Shown here: positions 63,204 to 64,000 of the stretch, piece after piece
Layout: each line of letters begins with the position of its first letter
How positions within the stretch are numbered: the stretch's first letter is position 1
Origin: DAINPP01 sp963667315
Lineage (GTDB): Bacteria; Thermotogota; Thermotogae; MWEM01
Direction of reading: 5' to 3'
DNA length: 64,000 nucleotides
Assembly (NCBI GenBank): GCA_963667315.1
Contig: OY763325.1
Coordinates: 1,550,001 to 1,614,000, forward strand
Notes under the pieces: generated by a model
Seen by the model: only the letters and a program-made list of their open reading frames with translations
Told to the model about the DNA's origin: nothing
Databases searched by the model: none
Translations under genes and position numbers: made by a program

Positions 63204-64000
63204 TTATAATTGTATATCTTTAAAATAGTCGTTCAGGTTCCCGATAAACGCACCAATCTTTTCAACGCTTGCCAGTACATCCTTTACATCACTGAGGAAT
63301 TTCTGTATGGAGGCACTGATTTCTTCCGCAGTTGCAGAACTCTCTTCCGAGATGGCAAGCAGATTTTCAATACTGCTGGATACATTCTCAAGTTTCTCCG
63401 TATCGTCCTGAAGCTTCAGGATGATTTCATTCAACTCATCCGATATCCTTGAAATGTTTTTACTCGATTCCTTATTTTGCTCTGAACTACCTTTCAAGGT
63501 AACGGATTGCTGTTTCATATTTTCAAACTGTAATAAAAGATTTTCAGTTAATGTATTAATGCCATTGGATAATTCCTGAAGAAAGGTTGAAATTTGATCG
63601 GATGAATTTCTCGTCTCTTCTGCGAGTTTCCTTATTTCATCTGCAACCACTGTAAATCCTTTTCCCGCTTCACCACTTCGTGCAGCCTCTATCGCCGCAT
63701 TTAAAGCGAGCAAATTCGTCTGATCGGCTATCTGACTAACGGTATCGGATATCCCCATGATCGTACTGGCTTTTCCCTGAACGTCCTTTCCGATTTTCAC
63801 GAGGCCGTCAAATTCCTGACTCATCTCCTGTATGCCGGTTGCTGACTTTTCAACACTGTTGGCTGAATTCAGGATGGATTTCACCGCTTCGTTCAATGAA
63901 CGGACCATTTCAGTCTCCTGAGAAACGATATCTTTTAGATTGTTGACGTTTGAGTTGACCGCTTCTGAAATCGACTCCGTGTCTGTACTGATATCTACAG
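63204..64000 (-). CDS. Methyl-accepting chemotaxis protein, C-terminal part (partial)
   Basis: The frame is open to the window end, so the N-terminal sensor and membrane part are missing; 264 codons are visible. The cytoplasmic hairpin tip has the conserved QTNLLALNAAIEAARSGEAG and GFTVVADEIRKLAEE, which bind CheA/CheW. The rest is coiled coil. It implies a chemotaxis system in this organism. Confidence 0.92.
   Translation of the reverse strand, partial: VDISTDTESISEAVNSNVNNLKDIVSQETEMVRSLNEAVKSILNSANSVEKSATGIQEMSQEFDGLVKIGKDVQGKASTIMGISDTVSQIADQTNLLALNAAIEAARSGEAGKGFTVVADEIRKLAEETRNSSDQISTFLQELSNGINTLTENLLLQFENMKQQSVTLKGSSEQNKESSKNISRISDELNEIILKLQDDTEKLENVSSSIENLLAISEESSATAEEISASIQKFLSDVKDVLASVEKIGAFIGNLNDYFKDIQL

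Noticed and set aside
1..64000. tRNA, rRNA, CRISPR arrays and prophage attachment sites
   Set aside because: None was seen on reading; no regular short repeats or cloverleaf-like stretches were noticed.

Overview
The window is AT-rich, densely coded bacterial DNA with mostly single-spaced or overlapping genes and good Shine-Dalgarno sites. All five complete solute-binding proteins (MetQ, a family-1 sugar binder, XylF, an RbsB-like protein and an OpuC-type protein) have cleavable signal peptides without a lipobox cysteine. Type IV pilin-like genes are abundant. Together with xylose isomerase, a cytoplasmic GH3 glycosidase and ROK regulation, this points to a fermentative, sugar-using, pilus-bearing diderm. 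Thermotogota or a similar anaerobic lineage is my best guess, from protein style only; no rRNA or tRNA gene was seen.

Layout. 1-5.2 kb (minus): a three-gene GTPase operon made of a GTPase-membrane-FGE-like fusion, a membrane coiled-coil protein and a dynamin-like GTPase cut by the window edge. This is the least familiar system here. 5.3-6.1 kb: AAC(3)-type acetyltransferase. 6.1-8.9 kb (plus): metQNI methionine-type transporter, preceded by a promoter, a 32-codon leader peptide rich in Met codons, and a terminator with a competing antiterminator. 8.9-27.7 kb (minus): an approximately 18-kb xylose/xyloside locus. It holds a ROK regulator, GH3 glycosidase, family-1 sugar ABC transporter, xylA, xylFGH, and a second ribose/xylose-type ABC transporter with a TIM-barrel isomerase and a Gfo/Idh/MocA oxidoreductase. 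Two promoters in this locus carry the same palindromic operator over their -10 boxes.

28.2-31.5 kb, 43.3-48.3 kb, 48.4-52.6 kb and 54.6-58.7 kb are four minor-pilin cassettes. Three share the order PilV-like, GspH-like, GspJ/PilW-like, PilX-like, then a large secreted protein: one kelch/Ycf48-like beta-propeller and two FG-GAP proteins. This resembles PilVWX-PilY1 tip complexes. Between them lie two tandem membrane GGDEF cyclases with an aminotransferase (31.6-34.9 kb), an osmoprotectant-type ABC operon ending in photolyase (35.4-40.6 kb), and an HD-GYP phosphodiesterase (40.9-42.9 kb). C-di-GMP synthesis and breakdown genes are therefore interleaved with pilus genes.

An apparently intact IS150-type IS3 element with a 4-bp target duplication sits at 52.8-54.2 kb, next to a decayed remnant of an AlbA/HATPase-type gene. 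The right end (58.9-64 kb) holds a DUF1648 membrane protein divergent from a WYL regulator, a methyltransferase, a membrane protein, a GNAT acetyltransferase and the 3' part of a chemotaxis receptor gene.
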